From Moritella dasanensis ArB 0140 (GTDB lineage Bacteria > Pseudomonadota > Gammaproteobacteria > Enterobacterales > Moritellaceae): a DNA stretch of 64,000 bases. Positions 48,276 through 57,389 of this stretch are shown here, piece by piece (within the stretch, counting starts at the first letter, position 1; the number at the start of each line of letters is the position of its first letter). Below the pieces are notes generated by a model, which searched no databases, was not told the DNA's origin, and worked only from the letters and a program-made list of their open reading frames with translations. The stretch spans positions 62,001 through 126,000 of the forward strand of contig NZ_AKXQ01000009.1 in NCBI RefSeq assembly GCF_000276805.1. The letters run 5' to 3'. The position numbers and the translations under genes were made by a program.

Positions 48276-49199
48276 ATGAGTAAATTTTCTACCTTTCTAA
48301 AAGGCATGGCAATGGGCGCTGCAGACGTGGTTCCAGGTGTGTCAGGCGGTACTATCGCTTTCATTACCGGTATTTACGATACGCTGCTAGGCAGTATTAG
48401 TCGTATTACCCCTAGCCTTATCGGTATGATCCGCAATGATGGTCTAAAAGCTGCGTTTGATTATATCAATGGTACATTCTTGATCGTATTATTGGCAGGG
48501 ATTCTAACCAGTATTTTAACACTAGCGCGCGTTATTACTTGGATGCTAAACACCCACCCTATTCCACTGTGGTCTTTTTTCTTCGGGTTAATCATCATCT
48601 CGGTCAACCACATGTTTAAACAGGTCGAGTTCTGGAAAGTCAGCCGTTTTGTGGCTGTGCTTGCAGGTATTGGTTTTGCTTATAGCATTACCGTGCTGCA
48701 ACCACTTAACCTTGAACCGACATCAATCAATATCTTACTTGCAGGTTCAATTGCCATTTGTGCAATGATCTTACCGGGCGTTTCAGGTAGCTTTATTCTG
48801 TTGATGTTAGGGATGTACACCCCTATTCTTGCTGCAGCAAAGTCTCTCGACATTATCACCCTGGGTACGTTTGCTGCTGGTTGTGCCATTGGTATTTTGT
48901 CATTCTCGCATGTGCTGACATGGGTACTAAAACATTACCGCGATATCGCGTTGACGTTTTTAACTGGATTAATGATCGGTACGCTGGGTAAAGTATGGCC
49001 GTGGAAAGAGACATTAACGTGGCGTACGAACTCAAGTGGGCTTGAAGTGCCATTGCTAGAGCGTAATCTGTCGCCATTTAGCTTCGAACAAGTCACCGGC
49101 CAACCGGCATTATTAGCTTATGCTATCGTTGCTATGCTTGCTGCAATTGCGCTTATCTTAATGCTTGAAAAGACGGCAAGTAAATCACTGTCTAACTAG
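48276..49199 (+). CDS. DUF368 polyprenyl-phosphate transporter (PopT-type)
   Basis: A 307-aa inner-membrane protein with about eight helices. The repeat motifs GAADVVPGVSGGTIAFITGIYD and ILPGVSGSFILLMLGMYTPIL are the two re-entrant signatures of the DUF368 family, which recycles undecaprenyl phosphate across the membrane in Vibrio cholerae and Staphylococcus (PopT). An alkaline-pH or sodium-dependent role in marine bacteria is known for the family and may apply here. A strong hairpin follows. Confidence 0.92.
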   Translation: MSKFSTFLKGMAMGAADVVPGVSGGTIAFITGIYDTLLGSISRITPSLIGMIRNDGLKAAFDYINGTFLIVLLAGILTSILTLARVITWMLNTHPIPLWSFFFGLIIISVNHMFKQVEFWKVSRFVAVLAGIGFAYSITVLQPLNLEPTSINILLAGSIAICAMILPGVSGSFILLMLGMYTPILAAAKSLDIITLGTFAAGCAIGILSFSHVLTWVLKHYRDIALTFLTGLMIGTLGKVWPWKETLTWRTNSSGLEVPLLERNLSPFSFEQVTGQPALLAYAIVAMLAAIALILMLEKTASKSLSN

Positions 49200-49221
49200 T
49201 TTTGATAACGGCTAAAATCAT

Positions 49222-49260
49222 AACGAACACCCAAATAACCTTATAATTTGGGTGTTCGTT
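49222..49260. terminator. Bidirectional terminator between popT-type gene and nrfF
   Basis: AACGAACACCCAAAT pairs over 15 bp with ATTTGGGTGTTCGTT around a 9-base loop, flanked by an A-run to the right (T-run for leftward transcripts' upstream side). Serves convergent genes. Confidence 0.78.
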
Positions 49261-49297
49261 AAAAATCGACACTAATCAATCTAAACTAAGCCCCGCA

Positions 49298-49744
49298 TCA
49301 ATCCACTATCGACGCCGTGACTTTACGATAACCTAACCAACCAAATAACAACATCAGAAACACAGGTCCGAGCCACAATACATACGTTCGTGGTTCAAAT
49401 TTAGGTTTATACAACACCATATCACCAAAACGACTAGTCATAAAATCAATCACTTGTGGATCTGTTTTCCCCTCGCTCACCATTAAATATACTTTTAGTC
49501 GTAAATCTTTGGCTATCGGCGAATTCGATTCCATTAAGTTCTGATTCTGACATTGAGGACAACGCAATTGGCGCGCTAAATGTATCGCCCGATTTTGTTG
49601 CTCAATAGAATCAAACGAAAATATCTCTACCGATTGCGTTGATTCAGTGTCAGATAAGCTGCTACTTTCTCTTTGATTCTGCGCAGATAAAGGGTAAACC
49701 ACGAACAGCGCGACAATAAAAACATACACCGATGACAACTTCAT
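49298..49744 (-). CDS. nrfF: NrfF/CcmH-type cytochrome c maturation protein
   Basis: Membrane-anchored thioredox component of the haem lyase complex. After a signal/anchor helix the conserved CcmH motif RCPQCQNQNLMESNSPIAKDLR appears near residue 62, with Cys-x-x-Cys to reduce apocytochrome, then a C-terminal membrane helix (YVLWLGPVFLMLLFGWLGY). The length is 148 aa. Last gene of the leftward nrf operon; acts with NrfE and NrfG to attach haem to the NrfA CWSCK site. Confidence 0.92.
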   Translation of the reverse strand: MKLSSVYVFIVALFVVYPLSAQNQRESSSLSDTESTQSVEIFSFDSIEQQNRAIHLARQLRCPQCQNQNLMESNSPIAKDLRLKVYLMVSEGKTDPQVIDFMTSRFGDMVLYKPKFEPRTYVLWLGPVFLMLLFGWLGYRKVTASIVD

Positions 49745-49804
49745 TTCACTTGTTCCTTACTTTGCTGCTTGTTTAGTTAATTGCTTAATTGATTGAGTGC
49801 TTGG

Positions 49805-50347
49805 TTAATTTAGATCTACAATTAACGGTTTGAAGTAATCTTGCCAAGCCGCTTCATCCAATGCACCAGAATAACGAAACAACACGATGCCTTGCTTATC
49901 CAATAGATAGGTCTCGGGTGTAGAAATAACGCCTATATCCAGTGCTAAATGACCTTGCGGATCAAAGATAGTTGCAACATAAGGACTGCCAAGCATGGTT
50001 AAAACATGGTTCGCTGCGTCCCTGTCGTCACGGTAATTTAGACCGACAATACGGATATTATCTTTACTGGCTAGGTTCATCAAAAAATCATGCTCGCTTT
50101 GACACACAGCGCACCATGAAGCCCAGACATTTAGCAAGGTGAACGATTTATCCGTTTTCAGGATAGTATTGTCTAGCCAATCAGCTTTAGACTCTAAACT
50201 TCTTACCTTAAACTCGGGCATCGCTTTACCAACTAACACCGAGGGAGTTACTTGTCTTTCTTGAGCCGTTAGCGCGAACATCATTGAAGCGACAAACAAC
50301 AGTCCTATCAGACTCGGTATTATTAGCATTAATTTATGTTCTTTCAT
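49805..50347 (-). CDS. DsbE/CcmG-type thiol:disulfide oxidoreductase
   Basis: Periplasmic membrane-anchored thioredoxin with active site WASWCAVCQSEHDFL near residue 80 and cis-proline segment GVISTPETYLLDKQGIVLFRYSGA. The length is 180 aa, usual for CcmG. It overlaps the end of nrfE by 14 bases, so it is translated with it and keeps apo-NrfA cysteines (or NrfF) reduced. In related bacteria this gene is called nrfX or dsbE. Confidence 0.92.
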   Translation of the reverse strand: MKEHKLMLIIPSLIGLLFVASMMFALTAQERQVTPSVLVGKAMPEFKVRSLESKADWLDNTILKTDKSFTLLNVWASWCAVCQSEHDFLMNLASKDNIRIVGLNYRDDRDAANHVLTMLGSPYVATIFDPQGHLALDIGVISTPETYLLDKQGIVLFRYSGALDEAAWQDYFKPLIVDLN

Positions 50348-52211
50348 AACGCTGTCCTATCGCTAAAATACCACCAAGCATCATCATTAGACTGCCAGCC
50401 CATAGCCAGTTTATAAATGCTTTATGCTGTATTCGTATCGCATAAGCATTGCGGCCAATTTTCTCACCCATGGTGATATAAATATCGCGCAGCCAAGTTG
50501 AATGGATCGCGGGTTCACTCATATTCATCACCCGCACTGGATAATGACGTTTTTGAGGTTTCAACTGGACGATATTACCGTCTGCATCGACGACATCGAG
50601 TAACGCTTGTTCAGCCGTGTAATTAGCCGCAACCAGCCATTCTGTAGCACGGTAATGAATGGTTAGATCGCCAAGTTCCACTGTACTACCCGGGCTCATC
50701 TTAGCGCTCACCTCAGTTGAATTATAACTAACAAGCAATATACCAACCGCTGTGACCGCAACGCCAATATGGGCAACCGTCATGGCTAAATGCCCTATAC
50801 TCACGCCTCCCACAAAGGCCGACGTAACCATAGCTGCGCACAATATCAATACCAAAGAGACAAACACAGACGAATTATCATTAAATAAGTAACTCGCGAG
50901 CAATCCGACAACTGCCGCCAAAATCCACACCAATAACAACTTAACCTTTAGACCTTCCAACTTGGTTTTTTGCCAATGAATGAAAGGCGCGATGGTCATT
51001 AATACAAAACACAATAGCGCCAGAGGCACGAATACAGTGTTAAAGAAAGGCGCACCGACAGAAATACTTGCAAGATTAAAGACTTGGAATATCATCGGAT
51101 AAAAAGTCCCGAGTAATACCGATAATGTCGCCACCACTAGCACACTATTCAAAACCAAAAACAGCACTTCCCGGCTGACTAGGCTCTGTAACCGCAACGG
51201 TTTAATCTTCCCGCTTTGTAGCATAAACAAGGTTAATGGCACGACCACACAAATGGCTAAGATAACTAACAGCACGAGTCCACGTGTTGGATCTACCGCA
51301 AACGCATGTACAGACGTTAAGATCCCTGAGCGCACGACAAAGGTGCCTAGTAAACTCAAACTAAAGGTAAATATCGACAGTAGCAAACTCCAGTTAATCA
51401 ACGCCTGCCGCTTTTCACTGGCGATCAAAGAGTGCAGTAAAGCCGTACCTGTTATCCAAGGTAGCAATGATGCATTTTCTACTGGATCCCAGAACCACCA
51501 GCCGCCCCAACCCAGTTCGTAATACGCCCACCAAGAACCCAGTGCGACACCACCGGTGAGCATAACCCAAGCTGCAAGTGTCCAAGCTCGACTCCACTGT
51601 GGCCAAGGAATATTAATATCAGGCATCGTTAACGCTGCTACAGCAAAAGCAAATGCGCCCGAAAATCCGACATAACCCAAGTACAACAGCGGCGGGTGAA
51701 AAATAAGCCCAACGTCTTGTAACATCGGATGCAAGTCTCGTCCTTGCATTGGTACCGGAAATAATCGTGAAAAAGGGTTCGAAGCCAATAAGGTGAATAG
51801 CCCAAACGCGGCGGTTAATAAACTTAGAACAATGAGAACTCGGCTGATAAATGCTTGATTATGGTTGCGGTTAACAAAGGCTATCGCCGCCGACCATAAC
51901 GACAATGAGAATACCCAAAATAACAACGAGCCTTCATGCCCGCCCCATACCGCTGCTATTTTGAAAAAAAACGGTAACTGAGAATTTGAATGTTGAGCAA
52001 TATAAGTAACAGAGAAATCATCAAGCGTGAAGCTATAAGCGAGCAGGCAGATAGACGTCGTCACAGCGCCAAATGCACCATAACTTAATGCCCACGAATA
52101 CCGATTAAGGTGTGGTCGTTTAGTAAAAATACCAAACAGCGGAATAGCAGCACCTAAAATAGCGCACAACGTACCAAGAATAAGTGAAAACAATCCAATT
52201 TCTGGGATCAT
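50334..52211 (-). CDS. nrfE: Haem lyase subunit NrfE (CcmF family)
   Basis: Large membrane subunit of the cytochrome c haem lyase, 625 aa with about 14 helices. The tryptophan-rich haem-handling motif GWGGWWFWDPVENASLLPW lies near residue 235; WGGHEGSLLFW and the conserved periplasmic His positions flank it. I chose the ATG at 52211 (MIPEIGLFSLIL), which matches the family start and has GGA seven bases before; an ATG four codons upstream is possible. A dedicated CcmF homologue for the NrfA lysine-ligated haem, in line with E. coli nrfE. Confidence 0.94.
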   Translation of the reverse strand: MIPEIGLFSLILGTLCAILGAAIPLFGIFTKRPHLNRYSWALSYGAFGAVTTSICLLAYSFTLDDFSVTYIAQHSNSQLPFFFKIAAVWGGHEGSLLFWVFSLSLWSAAIAFVNRNHNQAFISRVLIVLSLLTAAFGLFTLLASNPFSRLFPVPMQGRDLHPMLQDVGLIFHPPLLYLGYVGFSGAFAFAVAALTMPDINIPWPQWSRAWTLAAWVMLTGGVALGSWWAYYELGWGGWWFWDPVENASLLPWITGTALLHSLIASEKRQALINWSLLLSIFTFSLSLLGTFVVRSGILTSVHAFAVDPTRGLVLLVILAICVVVPLTLFMLQSGKIKPLRLQSLVSREVLFLVLNSVLVVATLSVLLGTFYPMIFQVFNLASISVGAPFFNTVFVPLALLCFVLMTIAPFIHWQKTKLEGLKVKLLLVWILAAVVGLLASYLFNDNSSVFVSLVLILCAAMVTSAFVGGVSIGHLAMTVAHIGVAVTAVGILLVSYNSTEVSAKMSPGSTVELGDLTIHYRATEWLVAANYTAEQALLDVVDADGNIVQLKPQKRHYPVRVMNMSEPAIHSTWLRDIYITMGEKIGRNAYAIRIQHKAFINWLWAGSLMMMLGGILAIGQRYERT

Positions 52212-52306
52212 AAAGGGATCCATTCATCATAAAGAATAAAGAGAGCCCTAATGGACCCTCTTATCATAGAGTTAAACTAATACTTAAACTATTTGCTTAG
52301 CGTTAA

Positions 52307-53275
52307 TTAAACAACCGTCATTTGTCCAGCATACAAAATAAATGTACGCAGCATTAATACACCAACAAGACTTAACGAGGTAACTAATAACACAAAGGCC
52401 TTGTTATGTTGGGCTTGAGTCGGTACAAAAAAGTTAAGCGCCAGTGGCACTAACATACCCGCACCAACGACACCATACCAAAACCAAGTTGCCCAGAATC
52501 CACCGCCAATTGCGGCCATTGCTGCGACTTCATTCTGACCACCACCAAAGATAAGGCCTGTAAAAAATGTCAGTAATACAAACAGCTCAAACACCACAAC
52601 AGGACGTTCTATACTGTGGATCCATTGCACACTTTTACTGTGAAACGATTCTTTGAAGCCAACAATACCTAGCATTAAACAAGCCGCTGCACCCGATGAC
52701 ACACTAGAGAAGATAAACAGCACAGGTAATACCGGATTATTTAACATCGGATAGGTTTTCAATGCCGATAATAAAAAGCCAGTATATGCCGCTAACATGA
52801 TAGCCAACAGTGCTAACAATAGTTCTACTGCATTCTCAAGTTTCGCTAGTTTATCGACAATCGGATTAACAAAAGCCAACCGACCTTTGAATAATTTCTG
52901 CAGCAAGTTAGCGAGTTCATCCTTGAACATAATGGCAATCCAAGTAAATAAAATAATCATATAAACTTGGAACAAGATCACGCCCATCGACATGACAGAA
53001 CTGGTATTAAAGTAAATTAAAATCTTCCAGAATGCCAAGGGTTTGGTTAAGTGAAAGATCAAAATGGTTAAACCTGAGATGATCCCTAACGGCGCTAAGA
53101 TTGCCGTTGCTTTGATAATACCGTTAGCAGACGCTTTACCTTCAATAACCTTACGCTTCAAATGTATCGAAATTAATACCATGCCTGCCGACATGCCGGT
53201 TAAAAATAGGTAAATAGCAATGATCCAATCCCAGACCAAAGAATCAAACGTAAACGCACTTACAAATGTATTCAT
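52307..53275 (-). CDS. nrfD: Quinol-oxidising membrane subunit NrfD
   Basis: Polytopic membrane protein (322 aa, about eight helices) of the NrfD/PsrC family that oxidises menaquinol and passes electrons to NrfC. Opening segment VWDWIIAIYLFLTGMSAGMVLISIHLKRK and ILNNPVLPVLFIFSSVSSGAA-like regions are typical. It overlaps the 3' end of nrfC by a few bases (ATG inside the nrfC stop region), indicating coupling. Confidence 0.93.
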   Translation of the reverse strand: MNTFVSAFTFDSLVWDWIIAIYLFLTGMSAGMVLISIHLKRKVIEGKASANGIIKATAILAPLGIISGLTILIFHLTKPLAFWKILIYFNTSSVMSMGVILFQVYMIILFTWIAIMFKDELANLLQKLFKGRLAFVNPIVDKLAKLENAVELLLALLAIMLAAYTGFLLSALKTYPMLNNPVLPVLFIFSSVSSGAAACLMLGIVGFKESFHSKSVQWIHSIERPVVVFELFVLLTFFTGLIFGGGQNEVAAMAAIGGGFWATWFWYGVVGAGMLVPLALNFFVPTQAQHNKAFVLLVTSLSLVGVLMLRTFILYAGQMTVV

Positions 53276-53958
53276 CGTTTTATCTCCCCTTTTGTGTCCG
53301 CCACTTTATACAGCTTTGGCTCGGTACCTAACTCGATTTTCGAACGATAAACGGCATTACTGGCAATGACTTTGTTTATTTCACTCGTCGGATCGTTTAG
53401 ATCACCAAAGGTTAATGCGTTTGTCGGGCATGATTCAACACAGGCTGGTAATTTACCGGCTTTCAAGTTGGTATCACGACAGAAATTACATTTATCTGCA
53501 GATTTTGTTTCCGGATGGAAGAATCGTACTTGATACGGACAAGCCGCTAAGCAATAACCACAACCAACACACTTATCACTATGCACATCTACAATGCCGG
53601 TTTTCAGATCCACATACGAAGCGCCCGTAGGACAAACCGTGACACAAGGTGCATTATCGCAATGCTGACAAGAAACACGTGTAAATGTGTAATCGACATT
53701 AGGGTACTCGCCCATCGGCGCACTCCGTTCGATTGTTAAACGGGATACACCTTCTGGTACATTGTTGGTTTCACGGCATGCATCTGTACACGCAGTACAA
53801 CCAATACACGCGGTTTCATCAAAAACCATACCGTAGCGTTTATCACCAACGTCTTGCGTAGCAACTAATGACTTTTTGGCTAAAGCGACTTTAGCGACAC
53901 CCGTAGTGAAAATCACCGCACCAGCACCGATTAATAAATTACGTCTAGAACAGGCCAT
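53272..53958 (-). CDS. nrfC: Tetra-[4Fe-4S] ferredoxin-like subunit NrfC
   Basis: Periplasmic iron-sulfur protein linking NrfD to NrfB. A twin-arginine signal (SRRNLLIGAGAVIF) starts the 228-aa protein. Four cluster-binding groups are seen: CIGCTACTDACRE, CQHCDNAPCVTVCP, CVGCGYCLAACP and CNFCRDTNLKAGKLPACVESCP. Follows nrfB by one base and precedes nrfD with overlap. Confidence 0.95.
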   Translation of the reverse strand: MACSRRNLLIGAGAVIFTTGVAKVALAKKSLVATQDVGDKRYGMVFDETACIGCTACTDACRETNNVPEGVSRLTIERSAPMGEYPNVDYTFTRVSCQHCDNAPCVTVCPTGASYVDLKTGIVDVHSDKCVGCGYCLAACPYQVRFFHPETKSADKCNFCRDTNLKAGKLPACVESCPTNALTFGDLNDPTSEINKVIASNAVYRSKIELGTEPKLYKVADTKGEIKR

Positions 53959-53959
53959 G

Positions 53960-54565
53960 TCATTCTCCCTTATCTTTTTTTATCAAGTTAAAGTCTTTAT
54001 GACAATCAACGCACTGCGCAATTTGAGCCTTACGTTCTAGCGCTTGCATGCCTTCTTTCTCACCATCGGCATGGATCACATGACAAGACGAACAGGTGGC
54101 TTTTTTAGCGTGTACATCGTGTACCCAGGTTTTTTCTTGTAGGCGTTCTGATGTATGACATTCAGTACAATTACCCGTTGCTTTTAAGATCGCATCAAAA
54201 TCAAGCAAGCTTTTATGCGTGCCGACTTCAGATTGCGCTGCAGAGTACGTGGTTACTTGAGAGGCATTTTCGCGGTGGTCAGGACCAATCGTGTTATGGC
54301 ATTCAACACATTTAAGATCTCGACCAAGTTTAACGGTGGCTTTTTCACCGTGCGTACCTTGGCGTGTTTCTTTCGAGTCTTTATGACATTGCGTACACGC
54401 ATTATCACTATCACGAATAAACGTCACTTGGTGTCGACTATCAGCGCTTGTAGTTAACGCATCGTGGTCTGACGACTCCGCAGCAACACTGAAATTCAAA
54501 CCATAGATACATATGATGAGCAGAAAGCTAATCGTTGTACGTATGGCTAATTTTACATTACCCAT
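53960..54565 (-). CDS. nrfB: Pentahaem cytochrome c NrfB
   Basis: Electron donor to NrfA. A signal peptide (TISFLLIICIYGLNFSVAAE) precedes five CxxCH haem motifs: CTQCH, CVECH, CTECH, CSSCH and CVDCH. The length of 201 aa is close to E. coli NrfB (188). AAGGATGCAAA precedes the ATG. First gene of the leftward operon nrfB-C-D-E-dsbE-F, divergent from nrfA. Confidence 0.95.
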   Translation of the reverse strand: MGNVKLAIRTTISFLLIICIYGLNFSVAAESSDHDALTTSADSRHQVTFIRDSDNACTQCHKDSKETRQGTHGEKATVKLGRDLKCVECHNTIGPDHRENASQVTTYSAAQSEVGTHKSLLDFDAILKATGNCTECHTSERLQEKTWVHDVHAKKATCSSCHVIHADGEKEGMQALERKAQIAQCVDCHKDFNLIKKDKGE

Positions 54566-55221
54566 TTTGCATCCTTCTATGAGAATTATAAAAATATGTA
54601 TTAATTAAAAACACATTTTAATTTTCGTTAGTTTAATTATTCAGACAAAATAATTATTAAATTAAATATCATTTCAACTTAACTATTATTTATTTTCTGA
54701 GTAACACTAATTCTTATTAATAATAATTCTTATTTACAATGCCAGCCACAACGCTTAACGACGCCACTATATTTTAAAACGTGTAAATATGACACCCCTA
54801 GATGAGTACTCATAATGAGTTAATATGATATTTGAGATATACGTCAACAAACGCATAAGATTCTGTTTTAGAAAGATTATGAGTTGTTATTAAAATGTAA
54901 GTTAATGTCAAGACGTGTCATCTAGTGTATAGATCACACTTTATAGGTTTAATTTCATGCAATTTTTATTAATCGAATAATACCGATTTCATAACTTGAT
55001 CGAAAACAACAAACGCGCCAGTAATAACCGAATAATATATATAGAGAAGCAATTTTAAGATATTTTAAATACGGTATTTATATTATTTAATCATATCTAA
55101 AAAGTATCAGTCTAACTTGAACATAAAGATTAAATTAAAAAATATAATTACGTTCCGATTTTTATTTATTGCCTCTCTCACAACGCTTGGTCAATCTAAA
55201 TAATTATAAATTGGAGACAAC
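54566..55221. promoter_or_regulatory. Divergent nrfB/nrfA control region
   Basis: 656 very AT-rich bases without a gene separate the divergent nrfB operon and nrfA. It holds an FNR-like site at 54996-55009 and presumably both promoters. NarP-type heptamers were not clear to me. Confidence 0.55.
54996..55009. promoter_or_regulatory. FNR-like site upstream of nrfA
   Basis: TTGATCGAAAACAA matches nine of ten fixed positions of TTGAT-N4-ATCAA. It lies 213 bases before the nrfA start; a distant transcription start or long leader would be needed. Anaerobic activation of nrf by FNR is well known in enterics. Confidence 0.45.
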
Positions 55222-56658
55222 ATGGTTAGTTTATATAAAACGCTTAAACCAACGTCAGGCGCAGTCGTTGTATTAGCAACACTGTTACTTAGTATGAGTA
55301 CATCTGTGTTTGCTGCAGATCAAGTAACAGAAAAATTAGAACCTCGTAACGAAAAGTTTCAACAAGCGCACCCGGATCAATACAAGACTTGGAAAGCGAC
55401 CAGTGAAAGTAAAGAATTAGAAGACGCACTACAAGGTGATCCCAATATGGTCATCATGTGGGCTGGTTATGGCTTTTCTAAAGACTATAATAAAGCCCGT
55501 GGGCATTTCTATGCCATCGATGATATTCGTAATACTCTGCGTACAGGCGGACCAACGAATGCTAAAAATGGCCCTATGGTTATGTCTTGTTGGAGCTGTA
55601 AAGGCCCTGATGTAGCACGCTTTATCGAAGAAAATGGTGAAGATGCTTACTTTAGCGGTAAATGGGCTAAAGGCGGTGCTGAAGTGGTGAATGCGATTGG
55701 TTGTGCTGATTGTCATGATACTCGTAGCGACGCATTCAAAAATGGTGAACCGGCACTTAAACTGACCCGCCCACACGTAGAACGTGCAATGGAAACCATT
55801 GGCAAGCCGTTTTCGGAGCAAGGTCGTTTGGATAAACAAGCACAAGTTTGTGGTCAATGCCATGTTGAGTATTACTTCACCGGTCCAACCAAAGCCGTTA
55901 AATTCCCATGGGATAAAGGCACCACGGTTGATCAAATGGAAGAGTACTATGACGAAATTGGCTTCAAAGACTGGACGCACTCAGTGTCTAAAACGCCAAT
56001 GTTGAAAGCCCAACACCCAGGTTATGAAACATGGCGTGAAGGCATCCACGGTAAAAACAACGTCACCTGCGTTGATTGCCATATGCCGAAAGTGAAAAAT
56101 GCTGATGGTACGGTATTCACCGATCATAAAGTGGGTAACCCGTTTGATCGTTTCGAAGATACCTGTGCAACCTGCCATACACAGAGTAAAGAAATGCTCC
56201 AAGATGTAGTTAAAACACGTAAAGAGCAAGTAACAGAGATGAAGTTGTTGGCTGAAAAGCAAATCATTGCAGCACATTTTGAAGCAAAAGCAGCATGGGA
56301 CGCAGGCGCAACGCAAGCTGAAATGGATGAGATCCAACTCAATATCCGCCATGCACAATGGCGTTGGGATTATGCAATTGCATCTCATGGTGTGCATATG
56401 CATGCGCCAGAAGTAGCCTTGCGTGTATTAGGCACCGCTTTAGACCGTGCAACAGATGCGCGAACTCAATTAATTCGTCTACTTGCGAAAAAAGGCATTA
56501 CCGATCCAATCGAGATACCAGATATCTCAACCAAAGAACTTGCACAACAGGCACTAGGTATGGACATGGACAAGATGAACAAAGAGAAAGCAGAATTCTT
56601 GAAGACACTTGTACCAAAATGGGAAGCTGAAGCGGAAAAACGTGAAGCGACTTATTAG
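55222..56658 (+). CDS. nrfA: Cytochrome c552 ammonia-forming nitrite reductase
   Basis: Periplasmic pentahaem enzyme reducing nitrite to ammonium with six electrons. After a signal peptide (cleavage near VFAAD) the active-site haem has the diagnostic lysine ligand in CWSCK, followed by CADCH, CGQCH, CVDCH and CATCH. The conserved catalytic region includes [14 protein letters not shown]. The length of 478 aa equals E. coli NrfA. GGAGACAAC precedes the ATG. Monocistronic, divergent from the nrfB operon, ending at a good terminator; this separation allows NrfA to be made in excess over the electron-transfer subunits. Confidence 0.98.
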   Translation: MVSLYKTLKPTSGAVVVLATLLLSMSTSVFAADQVTEKLEPRNEKFQQAHPDQYKTWKATSESKELEDALQGDPNMVIMWAGYGFSKDYNKARGHFYAIDDIRNTLRTGGPTNAKNGPMVMSCWSCKGPDVARFIEENGEDAYFSGKWAKGGAEVVNAIGCADCHDTRSDAFKNGEPALKLTRPHVERAMETIGKPFSEQGRLDKQAQVCGQCHVEYYFTGPTKAVKFPWDKGTTVDQMEEYYDEIGFKDWTHSVSKTPMLKAQHPGYETWREGIHGKNNVTCVDCHMPKVKNADGTVFTDHKVGNPFDRFEDTCATCHTQSKEMLQDVVKTRKEQVTEMKLLAEKQIIAAHFEAKAAWDAGATQAEMDEIQLNIRHAQWRWDYAIASHGVHMHAPEVALRVLGTALDRATDARTQLIRLLAKKGITDPIEIPDISTKELAQQALGMDMDKMNKEKAEFLKTLVPKWEAEAEKREATY

Positions 56659-56699
56659 TTAGTGATGAAGCGACTTGTTAGTCCGCTGTAACGTAATAA

Positions 56700-56724
56700 C
56701 AATGCCGACGTGATGTCGGCATTG
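56700..56724. terminator. Terminator between nrfA and nrfG
   Basis: CAATGCCGAC pairs with GTCGGCATTG around a GTGAT loop, followed by TTTATTTAT. It stops rightward nrfA transcripts and may also act on the convergent nrfG. Confidence 0.85.
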
Positions 56725-56746
56725 TTTATTTATAAGCATGGTGACA

Positions 56747-57373
56747 TTATCGAATGAACTGCTTTGCTTGATTAATTGAATTAATAATCGACACCCTATC
56801 TAAACCTTCCTGCCCTGAATCAAGTAACTGTACCCAAAGATCGATAGCTTGCTGATAACGCACATTCATGAACTCATTTGCCGCTAACATCATTAATGCA
56901 GTTTGGTTGTTGGGTTCAAGTGATAATGCGCGTTCCAGTAATGTTTGAACTTCACCAGTGAGATGCTGACCTTGCGAATAATACAATGCAGAAGCCTTGG
57001 CTGAATAAAGATTTGCCGTGGGCTCGGGAGTTAATCGGACAGAGTAATCAAACACTAACAACGCATTATCGTATTCACCGTTGTACATGTAAGCATTACC
57101 AAGTTGAAACCAAAGTTTGGCATTTTGCTTATCATCATAGAGCTTGTCTTGAAGCGTTAGAATTCGCTTATCACTTATTTCATAAGCAGAAAGCTGTTTA
57201 AAAGGGGCATCAGTGATGGCGGCTTGCTGCATCGCTAGTCGCTGATAATCGCTCAATAAATAATAGCCCCCTAAACTACCCGCAATTAGTATGGAAGATA
57301 TTAACGGTGTCCACAATCGTCTACTCATAGTCAATTTTTCATCTGCTGATAATGATTGTGGACAGTTTAACAT
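56747..57373 (-). CDS. nrfG: TPR protein NrfG/CcmI-like
   Basis: Membrane-anchored tetratricopeptide protein of 208 aa that presents apo-NrfA to the haem lyase. One helix (WTPLISSILIAGSLGGYYLL) near residues 20-40 is followed by TPR units (AKLWFQLGNAYMYNGEYDNALLVFDYSVRL, then ANLYSAKASALYYSQ, then NQTALMMLAANEFMN). ATAGGTAGAA precedes the ATG at 57373. It lies away from the nrfBCDEF operon, convergent to nrfA, but belongs to the same pathway. It could instead be a CcmI C-domain for general maturation. Confidence 0.82.
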   Translation of the reverse strand: MLNCPQSLSADEKLTMSRRLWTPLISSILIAGSLGGYYLLSDYQRLAMQQAAITDAPFKQLSAYEISDKRILTLQDKLYDDKQNAKLWFQLGNAYMYNGEYDNALLVFDYSVRLTPEPTANLYSAKASALYYSQGQHLTGEVQTLLERALSLEPNNQTALMMLAANEFMNVRYQQAIDLWVQLLDSGQEGLDRVSIINSINQAKQFIR

Positions 57374-57389
57374 TTCTACCTATTATTAC

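Noticed and set aside
54918-54940. CRP-type site (TCACA half) between nrfB and nrfA
   Set aside because: Only one half-site is present; the other half mismatches at most positions.
55429-55980. 183-codon minus-strand frame opposite nrfA
   Set aside because: It mirrors the pentahaem nrfA coding sequence, which is certain; the antisense product has no ribosome site or family features.
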